Shown here one piece after another: positions 7,375-16,138 of a stretch of 49,582 nt of DNA; positions within the stretch are counted from its first letter, which is position 1; every line of letters starts with the position of its first letter. This DNA is from Paraburkholderia lacunae (GTDB lineage Bacteria; Pseudomonadota; Gammaproteobacteria; Burkholderiales; Burkholderiaceae), in assembly GCF_003353175.1 (NCBI RefSeq), contig NZ_QHKS01000041.1, forward strand, positions 1 to 49,582, read 5' to 3'. Made by a program: the position numbers and the translations under genes. The notes below the pieces were generated by a model. The model saw only the letters and a list, made by a program, of their open reading frames with translations. It ran no database searches and was not told where the DNA came from.

Positions 7375-8283
7375 ATGTGCGGAATTGTAGGCTTGCTGGT
7401 GAAGACGCCGGCACTGCGCGAGCGGCTCGGCGAACTGATGGTGCCGATGCTGATCGGCATGACCGAGCGCGGACCGGACTCGGCGGGCCTCGCGGTGTTC
7501 GGCAAACCGGTCGATGCGAGCCAGCGCAAGCTGAGCATCTACGCGGGCTTCACCGAAGAAGGCGCGGATTTCGCGTGGCCCACGTTGCTGGAAGCGTTGA
7601 ACGCGGCGATGGACGTGACCGCACGCATCGACTCGAAAGGCAATCACGCGGTGCTGACCGTTCAAGGCAATGTCGAGCGCGTGAAGACGTGGCTGCGCGA
7701 ACGCTATCCGAAGCTGTACCTGCTCTCGAGCGGGCGCTCGATCGATCTGTACAAGGATATCGGCTCGCCGTCGCAAGTCGCCGGGCGTTATGACTTTGCG
7801 AACCTGAAGGGCTCGCATCTGGTCGGCCACACACGCATGGCGACGGAATCGGCGGTGACGCCCGACCGCGCCCATCCGTTCACCGCCGGCGACGACTTCT
7901 GCCTGGTTCACAACGGTTCGCTCTCGAACGCGCATGGCGTGCGCCGCAAGCTCGAACCGCAAGGCATTCACTTCGATACCGACAACGACACCGAAGCCGC
8001 CTGCCGCTTTCTCGAATGGCGGCTGCGCGAAGGCGACACCTTGCCGGTCGCGTTGCAGAAGGGTTTCGAAGAACTCGACGGCTTCTACACCTTCCTGATG
8101 GGCACGTCGACCGAGCTCGCGCTGATTCGCGATCCGTTCGCGTGCAAGCCGGCGGTGGTCGCGGAAAACGACGACTACGTCGCGATTGCCTCCGAGTTCC
8201 GTTCGCTCGCGCATCTGCCCGATATCAAGAACGCCAGGGTCTTCGAACCCGCACCTGAGGAGATGTATGTATGGAAAGCCTGA
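7375..8283 (+). CDS. Class II glutamine amidotransferase-like subunit (GlxB/MgsA type)
   Basis: The product is 302 aa. The true start is the ATG at 7375, 11 bp after the ligase stop and preceded by AAGGAG. It gives the N-terminus MCGIVGLL, where Cys2 becomes the N-terminal nucleophile of the Ntn-hydrolase fold after Met removal. LVGHTRMATESAVTPDRAHP and DFCLVHNGSLSN are conserved amidotransferase loops. It matches the first subunit of the three-part glutamate-synthase-like complex (GlxBCD, or MgsABC). In methylamine users this complex makes N-methylglutamate from gamma-glutamylmethylamide or methylamine. The gene overlaps the next by 13 bp. Confidence 0.88.
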   Translation: MCGIVGLLVKTPALRERLGELMVPMLIGMTERGPDSAGLAVFGKPVDASQRKLSIYAGFTEEGADFAWPTLLEALNAAMDVTARIDSKGNHAVLTVQGNVERVKTWLRERYPKLYLLSSGRSIDLYKDIGSPSQVAGRYDFANLKGSHLVGHTRMATESAVTPDRAHPFTAGDDFCLVHNGSLSNAHGVRRKLEPQGIHFDTDNDTEAACRFLEWRLREGDTLPVALQKGFEELDGFYTFLMGTSTELALIRDPFACKPAVVAENDDYVAIASEFRSLAHLPDIKNARVFEPAPEEMYVWKA

Positions 8284-8960
8284 CTTTCGATCTGGAGCGT
8301 ACGACGGTCCGTGAGCTGAACCAGTTCCTGCACAAGCCGGCGAGCGAACTGGAAGGCCAGGCGGTGACGGTCGTCGCGCCGAACGGCGCGCATAACCTCG
8401 CGGTCGGCGTGGATGCGCCGGTGCGGGTGACGATCGCCGGTCACGCCGGCTATTACGCGGGCGGCATGAACAAACACGCGACGATCGAGATCGACGGCAG
8501 CGCGGGCACCGGCGTCGCGGAAAACATGATGAGCGGCAAGGTGCATGTGAAGGGTTTCGCGTCGAACGGCGCGGGCGCTTCGGCGCATGGCGGCCTGCTG
8601 GTGATCGACGGCGATGCGGGCCTGCGCTGCGGTATTTCGCTCAAGGGCGGCGATATCGTGGTGGGCGGTTCGGTCGGCAGCTTTTCCGCGTTCATGGCTC
8701 AGGCCGGGCGCATGGTGATTTGCGGCGATGCGGGTGACGCGCTCGGCGACTCGCTTTACGAAGCGGTGCTGTATGTGCGCGGCGCAGTGAAGTCGCTCGG
8801 CGCGGACGCGCAATACGAACCGATGACCCAGGCCGATCTCGACGCCGTACGCGCACTGCTCAGCGCCGCCGGCATGGACCACGACCCGGCGTCGTTCAAA
8901 CGGATCGCCTCCGCTCGCACGCTCTATCACTGGAACGCCGACGCGAACCAGGAATATTGA
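8271..8960 (+). CDS. GXGXG-domain glutamate synthase-like subunit (GlxC/MgsB type)
   Basis: The product is 229 aa, corresponding to the stand-alone C-terminal GXGXG beta-helix domain of glutamate synthase. Repeated glycine turns are visible: HAGYYAGGMNKHATIEIDGS, then GSAGTGVAENMMSGKVHVKG and GGDIVVGGSVGSFSAFMAQA. The ATG at 8271 is preceded by GAGGAG and lies inside the end of the amidotransferase gene. This subunit is thought to scaffold the synthase complex. It ends 25 bp before the FMN subunit gene. Confidence 0.88.
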   Translation: MESLTFDLERTTVRELNQFLHKPASELEGQAVTVVAPNGAHNLAVGVDAPVRVTIAGHAGYYAGGMNKHATIEIDGSAGTGVAENMMSGKVHVKGFASNGAGASAHGGLLVIDGDAGLRCGISLKGGDIVVGGSVGSFSAFMAQAGRMVICGDAGDALGDSLYEAVLYVRGAVKSLGADAQYEPMTQADLDAVRALLSAAGMDHDPASFKRIASARTLYHWNADANQEY

Positions 8961-8985
8961 ACACACGCTCTCGAAGAAGGTCCCC

Positions 8986-10347
8986 ATGGAAGCCAAACCC
9001 GTTCACTTCGCCCGCTTGCAGCAGGAAGAGTCGCAAGGCTACGACCGCAAGACGATCGACTATATCCACTCCGCCGCGCAGCGCGGCCTCTACGAAATTC
9101 GCGGTCTGGGCGCGAAGCGCCGCGTGCCGCATTTCGACGATCTGCTGTTTCTCGGCGCCTCGCTGTCGCGCTATCCGCTCGAAGGGTATCGCGAGAAATG
9201 CGCGACGCAGACGGTGCTCGGCACGCGTTTCGCCACGAAACCGGTGGTGCTCGACATTCCGATCACGATTGCCGGCATGAGCTTCGGCGCGCTGTCCGCG
9301 AACGTGAAGGAAGCGCTCGGCCAGGCCGCGACCGCGCTGGGCACCTCGACCACCACCGGCGATGGCGGCATGACGCAGGAAGAACGCCGCTCGTCGAAGA
9401 CGCTGGTCTATCAGTGCCTGCCGTCGCGCTACGGCTTCAACCCGGACGACGTGCGCCGCGCCGACGCGATCGAAATCGTGATCGGCCAGGGCGCGAAACC
9501 GGGCGGCGGCGGCATGTTGCTCGGGCAGAAGGTCAATCCGCGCGTCGCCTCGATGCGCACCTTGCCGGCCGGCGTCGATCAGCGTTCGGCGAGCCGTCAT
9601 CCGGACTGGACCGGCCCGGATGACCTCGCGATCAAGATTCAGGAGCTGCGCGAAATCACCGATTGGGAAAAACCGATCTACGTGAAGGTCGGCGCGACCC
9701 GCACGTTCAACGACGTCAAGCTCGCGGTCCATGCGGGCGCGGACGTGGTCGTGATCGACGGGATGCAGGGCGGCACGGCGGCGACGCAGACCTGCTTCAT
9801 CGAAAACGTCGGCATTCCGACGCTGGCCGCGGTTCGCCAGGCGGTGGACGCGCTCGAAGACCTGAACATGAAAGGCCAGGTGCAGCTGATCGTCTCGGGC
9901 GGCATCCGCACCGGCGCCGACGTGGCGAAGGCATTGGCGCTCGGCGCGGACGCGGTGGCGATCGGGCAGGGCATGCTGATGGCGCTCGGCTGCAACAGCG
10001 ATACGTATTTCCAGAATGGCGCGCTGCATTCGGCGGCGGCGGACTACGCGGCGCTGAACACGTCGGCGGGATTCTGCCACCACTGCCACACGGGCAAGTG
10101 CCCGGTCGGCGTGACCACGCAGGACGCGGTGCTCGAACAGCGCGTCCAGCCCGACGAAGGTTCGCGCCGTGTGCGCAACTATCTGAAGACGCTGAACATG
10201 GAACTGACGACGATCGCGCGTGCGTGCGGCAAGCAGAACGTGCATCACCTGGAGCCCGAGGATCTCGTCGCCCTGACCGTGGAAGCCGCGGCGATGGCGC
10301 GCGTGCCGCTCGCGGGGACTTCGTGGATTCCCGGATGGACTGGATGA
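8986..10347 (+). CDS. FMN-binding glutamate synthase family subunit (GlxD/MgsC type)
   Basis: The product is 453 aa. It is the catalytic FMN TIM-barrel domain of glutamate synthase: QLIVSGGIRTGADVAKALAL and GADAVAIGQGMLMALGC form the phosphate-binding loops. The cysteine cluster HHCHTGKCPVGVTT near residue 365 matches the 3Fe-4S ligands. VIDGMQGGTAATQTCFIENV is also typical. With the two preceding genes it completes an N-methylglutamate synthase or GlxBCD complex. It reduces the iminoglutarate-type intermediate formed from 2-oxoglutarate and the released amine. Eighty bases separate it from the permease gene. Confidence 0.9.
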   Translation: MEAKPVHFARLQQEESQGYDRKTIDYIHSAAQRGLYEIRGLGAKRRVPHFDDLLFLGASLSRYPLEGYREKCATQTVLGTRFATKPVVLDIPITIAGMSFGALSANVKEALGQAATALGTSTTTGDGGMTQEERRSSKTLVYQCLPSRYGFNPDDVRRADAIEIVIGQGAKPGGGGMLLGQKVNPRVASMRTLPAGVDQRSASRHPDWTGPDDLAIKIQELREITDWEKPIYVKVGATRTFNDVKLAVHAGADVVVIDGMQGGTAATQTCFIENVGIPTLAAVRQAVDALEDLNMKGQVQLIVSGGIRTGADVAKALALGADAVAIGQGMLMALGCNSDTYFQNGALHSAAADYAALNTSAGFCHHCHTGKCPVGVTTQDAVLEQRVQPDEGSRRVRNYLKTLNMELTTIARACGKQNVHHLEPEDLVALTVEAAAMARVPLAGTSWIPGWTG

Positions 10348-10378
10348 ATTAATTTGTTTCGCGATTTTTGACTATGGA

Positions 10379-10400
10379 AAAGTTGAGCGCATTCAACTTT
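10379..10400. repeat. Perfect 8-bp inverted repeat between FMN-subunit and permease genes
   Basis: AAAGTTGA-GCGCAT-TCAACTTT forms a hairpin with a 6-base loop, 28 bp before the permease ATG at 10428. There is no T-run, so it is not a standard intrinsic terminator. It could be an operator, an RNA processing site or a polarity element that sets permease levels relative to the enzymes. Confidence 0.5.
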
Positions 10401-10427
10401 GACTCACCCATCTATCAGGAGCCCCAC

Positions 10428-11873
10428 ATGAGCACTCCGCAAAGCACCACGCAAGCGGCGCCAGCCTCGCCGGCATCAGCCGGCGGCCTGCGTGCCGGTA
10501 CTTTAGGTTTTGCCGAGGTGATCGGCCAATCTATCGCGAACCTTTCTCCGACCTTCACGCCGTCGATCAACGTGACCGCGATCGCGGCGCTGGCCGGCGC
10601 GGGTACCTGGTTGATCTATGGTCTTTCGACGCTCGGGCTGTTGCTGGTGAGCATGAGCATCATCGCGCTCTCGAGCCGGATCGCGTCGGCGGGTTCTTTC
10701 TTTATCTATATCTCCCGCGCGCTCGGGCCGATGGCGGGCGGCATTGCCGGCTGGGGCCTGATTGCGGCTTACGTGGGTACTGCGATGGGGGTGGGCGCCG
10801 CAGGCGTGATGTTCGTGCAGAACGCTTTTTCGGCCTGGGGCATCAATATCCCGTCGTGGGCGGTCTACACGATCTTTGTCGGCCTGGCCTGGTTCTTCTC
10901 GGCACGTGACGTGAAACTCTCCTCGCGCCTGTCGCTGGCGATCGAAGCCGCTTCGGTGGTGATCGTGGGCGGCGTGCTGATCTATGTGCTCGCACTGCAT
11001 CCGGACCATATCGTCGACCATGCGCAGCTGGGGCTGCAGGGCGTGAGCGGCAAGGGCATGGCGCAGGGCATGGTGCTCGGCATCTTCTCGTACGTGGGTT
11101 TCGAAAGCGCGGCCTCGCTCGGCCAGGAAACCAGGAACCCGCTGCGCGTGATTCCGCGTGCGGTGATCTGGAGCGTGATCCTGTCGGGCCTGTTCTTTAT
11201 GTTCGTGGCCTATTCGATGATGATCGCGTATCACGACGATGGAGCCAAGCTCGGCGGCGATTCGGCCGTGCTCAGCACCTTGCTCACGAGCGTCGGCGCC
11301 TCGCCGCTCGGCCCGGTGTTTTATCTGATCGCCTCGGTCAGCGCGTTCTCGTGCGTGCTGGCGTCCATCAACTCGGCCAGTCGCCTGCTGTATTCGATGG
11401 GGCGCTACCAGTTCGTGCACCGCTCGATGGGTATGGTGCATCGCACGCATCAGACGCCGTACCTGGCCGTTGCGTTTTCCTCGATCGTGACCTTCGTGGT
11501 GTGCATTGCGATGCTCGGCACGGGTCCGCTCAACACCTTCGGCTATACGAGCACGTTCGCGACCTTCGGCTTCCTGGTCGTGTATTTCCTGGTCGCAATC
11601 GCGGCACCGGTTTATCTGAAGAAGCAGGGCGAGCTCAAGTCGATCAACGTGGTATGGGGCGTGCTCGGCGCGCTGGCGATGGTCGGCGCAGTGATCGGCA
11701 GCGTGTATCCGGTGCCCGATTATCCGTATAACATCCTGCCCTATCTGTTCGTTGCGTATATGCTGGTTGGCGCAGTCTGGTTGATGATGCTCAAGAAGCG
11801 CTCGCCGCAGGTGCTCGAAAAGATCGAGCACGATCTGGAAACAAGCGACGTGATGACCCATGGCAAAAAGTAA
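10428..11873 (+). CDS. APC family amino acid/amine permease
   Basis: The product is 481 aa from the ATG at 10428, preceded by CAGGAG. An in-frame ATG at 10368 would place the upstream hairpin inside the coding region and is less likely. About twelve hydrophobic helices are visible. The conserved first-helix region is GTLGFAEVIGQSIANLSPTF, and a later region reads FSYVGFESAASLGQETRNPL, a hallmark of the amino acid-polyamine-organocation superfamily. It shares the operon with the GmaS/Glx genes, so it probably imports an amine or glutamate-derived compound. It abuts the kinase/phosphatase gene with no gap (stop TAA at 11871-11873, ATG at 11874). Confidence 0.9.
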   Translation: MSTPQSTTQAAPASPASAGGLRAGTLGFAEVIGQSIANLSPTFTPSINVTAIAALAGAGTWLIYGLSTLGLLLVSMSIIALSSRIASAGSFFIYISRALGPMAGGIAGWGLIAAYVGTAMGVGAAGVMFVQNAFSAWGINIPSWAVYTIFVGLAWFFSARDVKLSSRLSLAIEAASVVIVGGVLIYVLALHPDHIVDHAQLGLQGVSGKGMAQGMVLGIFSYVGFESAASLGQETRNPLRVIPRAVIWSVILSGLFFMFVAYSMMIAYHDDGAKLGGDSAVLSTLLTSVGASPLGPVFYLIASVSAFSCVLASINSASRLLYSMGRYQFVHRSMGMVHRTHQTPYLAVAFSSIVTFVVCIAMLGTGPLNTFGYTSTFATFGFLVVYFLVAIAAPVYLKKQGELKSINVVWGVLGALAMVGAVIGSVYPVPDYPYNILPYLFVAYMLVGAVWLMMLKKRSPQVLEKIEHDLETSDVMTHGKK

Positions 11874-13691
11874 ATGAGTGGACCCTTCTCCCCGGATAGT
11901 TTGCCCGCACCGAACACGGGCCGGATGCCAGACGATCCAGAGAGAAGGCCTGCCAGCCGTCGCGGCATGGGCGGCCAGGAAATCGACCTGCAGTTGCGGC
12001 CGGAGCGCGGCGAGTGCGCCGCCCTCGAGATCGGCTGTCTCTCTTGTCCTGCCCGCGCCCGCGGGCAGGACCACATCAACGAAGACTACGTCGGCGTGAT
12101 GCTCGGCGATCTGGCGGCGCGCGCGGCCTCCGGCAGTGTGATCGCTCTCGCCGATGGCGTGAGCGGCAGCAAGGGCGGACGGGTCGCGGCCGAACTCTCG
12201 GTGCGGACCTTTATCGATGCCTATTACGGGCTCCCCGACACCTTGCAGCCCGGCGTGGCCGCTGCGCGCGCGCTCGAGGCCATTCACGGCTGGCTGCATC
12301 AGATCGGCCGCGTCGATCCCGCACTGAAGCAGATGGCCGCGTCCTTTGCGGCGCTGATCGTGCGCCGCGCTACCGCGTATCTGGTGGCGGCCGGCGACGT
12401 GCGGCTCTATCTGCTGCGCGATGGCCAACTGACCCAGCTCGGCGACGACGACGTGATGCCGGTCGCCTTCGGTTCTTATGTGGCGCACGCGGTCGGCATG
12501 CATCCGACGCTGGTGACCCGCATCGAAACCCTCGAGCTGCGCGAAGGCGACCGTCTGCTGATGTGCTCCGACGGGCTCTATCGCCGCGTGCCGATGCGCG
12601 AGCTGCAGACGGTGCTGGCGGCGCGCAGCAGTGCGCTCGACACGGCACGCCGGCTCGACGCGCTGGCGGTGGCGCGCGGCTCGCAGGACGACGTGACGAG
12701 CGTGGTGGTCGATGTGGGCAGCCTGCCTTTGCTCGATGTCGGTTACCTGGAGCGGGTGGTCGGCGCCTTGCCGATTCCGGCCGTGCCCGACGCCGGCCAT
12801 GTGGTCGATGGCTATCTGCTCAAGAGCGTGTTGAGCGATGGCTTTTATTCGCGGATTTTCGCCGGCTACGATCTGGCCGATCCAAACACGCCGCTCGCGC
12901 TCAAGTTTCCCAAGCCGCGTGTCGAGCAGGACGAGAACGTGCGCCAGTCGATCGTGCGCGAACGGTGGCTGGCCGGCAAGATCGGCGACGATGGCGTGCT
13001 CGCGCCGCTGCCGGTCGATGCCGACCGGCAAACCCGGCTCTATGTGGTGATGCCGCTCGGCGCAGGCGTCACGCTCGAAAAACTGCTGGCGGCGCCGCAG
13101 CCCATCGCGCTGCCGCGTGCGCTCAAGATCGCGCGGCAGCTGGGCCGTTCGATCGACGCGCTGAATCGCCGCAATATCTTCCATCGCGATATCAAACCCG
13201 AGAACGTGCTGGTGATGCGGGGCGATGACACGCGCCTGCTCGATCTCGGTTTCGGTTATATGCCGGGCATGCAGGTGCCGGGCCCCGACGTCGCACCGGG
13301 CTCGCCCGCTTATATGGCGCCTGAGTTGATGAAGGGCGCATTGGGCGATGCCCGCTCCGAGGTGTTCGCGTATGGCGTGACCCTGTACCGGCTGTTCAGC
13401 GGCGGCAGGCTGCCCTACGGCTTCAATGGCCGCGTGCCGCTCTATCACTACCGGCCTGACGCGCCGCAATGGCTCGACCTGGTGCTGGAGAAAGCCTTGC
13501 AGCCCGATCCGGCGCGCAGGTATCAGGACGTGCTCGAAGTCTGCGCCGATCTCGAACGTTTTTCGAGCGATCGGGACGCGCTGGCGCCGGCTCGGCGCAA
13601 GCCCTTGCTCGAGAGCGATCCGGTGCTGTTCTGGCAGTCGGTCGTGGTGCTGTTGCTGGCGCTGCTGTTGTGGTCGTTGATGCGGCATTGA
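11874..13691 (+). CDS. Fused PP2C phosphatase / Ser-Thr protein kinase with C-terminal membrane anchor
   Basis: The product is 605 aa. The PP2C domain (about 55-280) shows GQDHINEDYVG, ALADGVSGSKGGRVAAEL and SQDDVTSVVVDVG, the metal-binding motifs. The kinase domain (about 305-570) shows LALKFPKPR (ATP lysine), NIFHRDIKPENVLV (catalytic loop), LLDLGFGYM (Mg-binding DFG variant, DLG) and SPAYMAPELMKG. The glycine loop is degenerate (SDGFYSRIF). The C-terminus has one transmembrane helix, FWQSVVVLLLALLLWSLM, so both catalytic domains face the cytosol. The ATG directly follows the permease stop, implying translational coupling and perhaps regulation of the permease or the amine enzymes. Confidence 0.92.
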   Translation: MSGPFSPDSLPAPNTGRMPDDPERRPASRRGMGGQEIDLQLRPERGECAALEIGCLSCPARARGQDHINEDYVGVMLGDLAARAASGSVIALADGVSGSKGGRVAAELSVRTFIDAYYGLPDTLQPGVAAARALEAIHGWLHQIGRVDPALKQMAASFAALIVRRATAYLVAAGDVRLYLLRDGQLTQLGDDDVMPVAFGSYVAHAVGMHPTLVTRIETLELREGDRLLMCSDGLYRRVPMRELQTVLAARSSALDTARRLDALAVARGSQDDVTSVVVDVGSLPLLDVGYLERVVGALPIPAVPDAGHVVDGYLLKSVLSDGFYSRIFAGYDLADPNTPLALKFPKPRVEQDENVRQSIVRERWLAGKIGDDGVLAPLPVDADRQTRLYVVMPLGAGVTLEKLLAAPQPIALPRALKIARQLGRSIDALNRRNIFHRDIKPENVLVMRGDDTRLLDLGFGYMPGMQVPGPDVAPGSPAYMAPELMKGALGDARSEVFAYGVTLYRLFSGGRLPYGFNGRVPLYHYRPDAPQWLDLVLEKALQPDPARRYQDVLEVCADLERFSSDRDALAPARRKPLLESDPVLFWQSVVVLLLALLLWSLMRH

Positions 13692-13713
13692 GCGGGGTGG
13701 GTGGCGCGGCACA

Positions 13714-13732
13714 GCGCCGCGTCAGGCGGCGC
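13714..13732. terminator. Hairpin between convergent genes
   Basis: GCGCCGC-GTCAG-GCGGCGC is a 7-bp GC-rich stem in the 73-bp gap between the convergent kinase/phosphatase and tdm genes. It could terminate transcription from both sides. The T-tract is poor, so its efficiency is uncertain. Confidence 0.5.
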
Positions 13733-13764
13733 AAGCCGTGAGCCATTGCCCGCGCTGCTGCCGT

Positions 13765-16116
13765 TCAGGCACGCACGCGGCTCTTATCCGGATCGTAGAA
13801 GATCGGCGCCACGACCCGCGCATCGATACGTTTCTGATGTCCGTCGATCTTGCCGATCTGCACGTGCGTGCCCGCTTCGGCATGGGCGATATCGATCCGG
13901 CACAGCGCAATGTTCTTGCCGAGTATCGGCGAGCGCACGCCGCTCGTGACCACGCCGATCTGCGCGCGCGCGTTGTGTTGCCCATGCACGCAGTCTCCGT
14001 GATGCGCCGGCTCATTGCCGTCGAGTTCCAGCCCGACCAGCTTGTGCCGCGGATGCGCACTGCGGGCAAGCAGTGCTGCGCGGCCTATGAAATCGTCGGC
14101 TTTGCTCTTTAGCGGCGCCGAAAAACCGATACCGGCCTCGAACGGATCGGTTTGGTCGGTGAACTCATAGCCGGCGAAGATCAGACCCGCTTCGACGCGC
14201 AGCATGTCGAGCGCGTTCAGTCCGAGCGGGACCATCCCTAGCGGTTGCCCAGCCGACCACAGACGGTCCCACACGCGTTCGGCGTCCTGCGGATGACACC
14301 AGACTTCGTAGCCGAGCTCGCCGGTATAGCCGGTGCGCGAAACCATGAGCGGACAGCCTTCGCCATTGTCGAGCCGGCCGACCAGAAAGCGGAACCAGCC
14401 GAGGTGGTCGAGTGCCGTCTGGGTGGGGGGCGTCCACACGATCTGCTTCAACAGTTCGCGGCTCAGCGGTCCCTGAATCGACAGATTGTGAATCTGATCC
14501 GCGGCCGATTTGATCCACACCTTCATGCCGAGCGCCGCCGCCTGCTCGCGCAGCCAGACACCGGCGTAGTCTTCGCCGCAAATCCAGCGGAAATTGTCCG
14601 GGCCGAGGCGCAACAGCGTGCCGTCGTCGAGCATGCCGCCGTGCGGATAGCACATCGCCGAATACACGACCTGGCCGACCGCGAGGCGCCGGACGTCGCG
14701 CGTCAGGCAGTATTGCAACAGGGCTTCCGCGTCGGGGCCGATGATCTCGAACTTGCGCAGCGCCGACAGATCCATCATGGCGACGCGCTCCCGGCAGCCG
14801 AAATATTCTTCGACGGTGCCGAAACCTTCGTATTGCGTAGGCAGCCACCAGCCGCGGTAGTCGGTGAAATGGCGGGTGAGCGCAGCGGTCCTCGCGTGAA
14901 AACCCGACTCGCGGGTCAGGACCGGTTCGGCATCGGGCGTGGTTCGGGTAGCCATGGCAATGGAGAAACGTTCCTTGTTCGGATAGACGCGGATCTGGAT
15001 ATCGGTCGGATTCCAGCCGTTCGCGGGATCGATGTCGTCGGGGCAGGACGAGCTCACGCAGACGAGATCGGTTAGCGCGCGCATCAGCACGTAGTCGCCG
15101 GGGCGCGACCACGGTTCATCGAGCGTCATCTGCTGATGGGCATTGATGCCGGTGTTGAAGAAGAAATTGATCGCGGGCCAGCCGGGGCGCGGCGCCACGC
15201 CGAAGGCGGCGAGGGCGCGGCTCATGTTGTCGCTGCAATTGCTGTGGCCGAAGTAGCCCTGACTCTCGTAATAGCGCGCAGCGCATGCCAAAGCGAACGA
15301 ATCGTGACGGCCCACCGTGTCGCGCACGACTTCGAGCATGGGCTGCATGCGTCGATTGAAGAACTTCGAGAACAGGCCGGGTGCGGGATACGCATTGCCG
15401 TTCAGCGTTCTCGTCACGGTCTGGTCGAGGTCGAGTTCTTCGTTTCGATCCAGCGCGGCGAGATCGAAGGCGACGAAATCCGAACATTGCCGGCCCGCGA
15501 CGTCCAGCACCTGAATGTATTCGCCCGCGCGCACCGTGTACGCGGTGGCCGTGCCGGGCCGGATCGTGAAGTCGTTCAACGCGTCGGCCAGCGGAGCGGG
15601 AAGCGGCGGCGCGGCGAGCAGCGCGGGATTCGCGCGATCGATCGTGAGACGCAAGTCGGTGGGCGGATTCTGCGAATCGATTGCGCTCGCGATGCCCGGC
15701 GCGGCGACGATGACGAGCAGTGCTTCGGCGGCCACGAGTTCGCGGGTCAAACCCGCCGGCGTATCGCCGCTCCAGATGGCCGCCGCAGGCTGCCGTGCGC
15801 CCGCATCGACGCCACGCTTGAGCAGACCGGTCAGCACGGGCGAAGACGGGCCGTTATGCAAAAGACTCGCAATGAACGATGCGTCTGCCGACGCTTGCAG
15901 GTCGAGCGCGGCCAGCGCGGCTTTGCCTTGCGCGTCGAACGCCATGAGTTCGCAGCGCTGCCGGCCTTCGATATCGACGATCCGCAAGGTATCGCCGAAA
16001 GAGAGCGCGACCGCCGTGAGGCCGCCGCCCGCCACGCGATATCGTTCGCGTCCGGGCGCGCGCGCAAACAGCGCAGGCTCCGCGGGACGCGAGCTCATGG
16101 GGGTGCGTATCAGCAT
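13765..16116 (-). CDS. tdm: Trimethylamine N-oxide demethylase (DUF1989 + GcvT fusion)
   Basis: The product is 783 aa. Residues about 185-370 form a DUF1989 domain, and about 400-770 a GcvT-type tetrahydrofolate-binding domain (GYTGELGYEVWCHPQ, LGLNALDMLRVEAGLIFAGY). This architecture is that of Tdm, which converts TMAO to dimethylamine and formaldehyde. Cys278, Cys294 and Cys358 are spaced 16 and 64 apart, with Asp213 in QCSDF. As I recall, the characterised Methylocella silvestris enzyme has zinc cysteines with the same spacing. Residues 25-170 look like a degraded second DUF1989-like copy (GRQRCELMAFD against GRQCSDFVAFD). The ATG at 16116 follows AGGGAAG and is 22 bp after tmm. It is the last gene of the operon. 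Confidence 0.9.
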   Translation of the reverse strand: MLIRTPMSSRPAEPALFARAPGRERYRVAGGGLTAVALSFGDTLRIVDIEGRQRCELMAFDAQGKAALAALDLQASADASFIASLLHNGPSSPVLTGLLKRGVDAGARQPAAAIWSGDTPAGLTRELVAAEALLVIVAAPGIASAIDSQNPPTDLRLTIDRANPALLAAPPLPAPLADALNDFTIRPGTATAYTVRAGEYIQVLDVAGRQCSDFVAFDLAALDRNEELDLDQTVTRTLNGNAYPAPGLFSKFFNRRMQPMLEVVRDTVGRHDSFALACAARYYESQGYFGHSNCSDNMSRALAAFGVAPRPGWPAINFFFNTGINAHQQMTLDEPWSRPGDYVLMRALTDLVCVSSSCPDDIDPANGWNPTDIQIRVYPNKERFSIAMATRTTPDAEPVLTRESGFHARTAALTRHFTDYRGWWLPTQYEGFGTVEEYFGCRERVAMMDLSALRKFEIIGPDAEALLQYCLTRDVRRLAVGQVVYSAMCYPHGGMLDDGTLLRLGPDNFRWICGEDYAGVWLREQAAALGMKVWIKSAADQIHNLSIQGPLSRELLKQIVWTPPTQTALDHLGWFRFLVGRLDNGEGCPLMVSRTGYTGELGYEVWCHPQDAERVWDRLWSAGQPLGMVPLGLNALDMLRVEAGLIFAGYEFTDQTDPFEAGIGFSAPLKSKADDFIGRAALLARSAHPRHKLVGLELDGNEPAHHGDCVHGQHNARAQIGVVTSGVRSPILGKNIALCRIDIAHAEAGTHVQIGKIDGHQKRIDARVVAPIFYDPDKSRVRA

Positions 16117-16138
16117 GTTCTTCCCTGGTTCGCGGCGC

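Noticed and set aside
10503..13712. A very long open frame (over 1000 codons) on the minus strand opposite the permease and kinase/phosphatase genes
   Set aside because: Its translation is Arg/His/Gln-rich with no domain, and it is explained by the codon bias of the two well-supported plus-strand genes. It is a GC-driven shadow.
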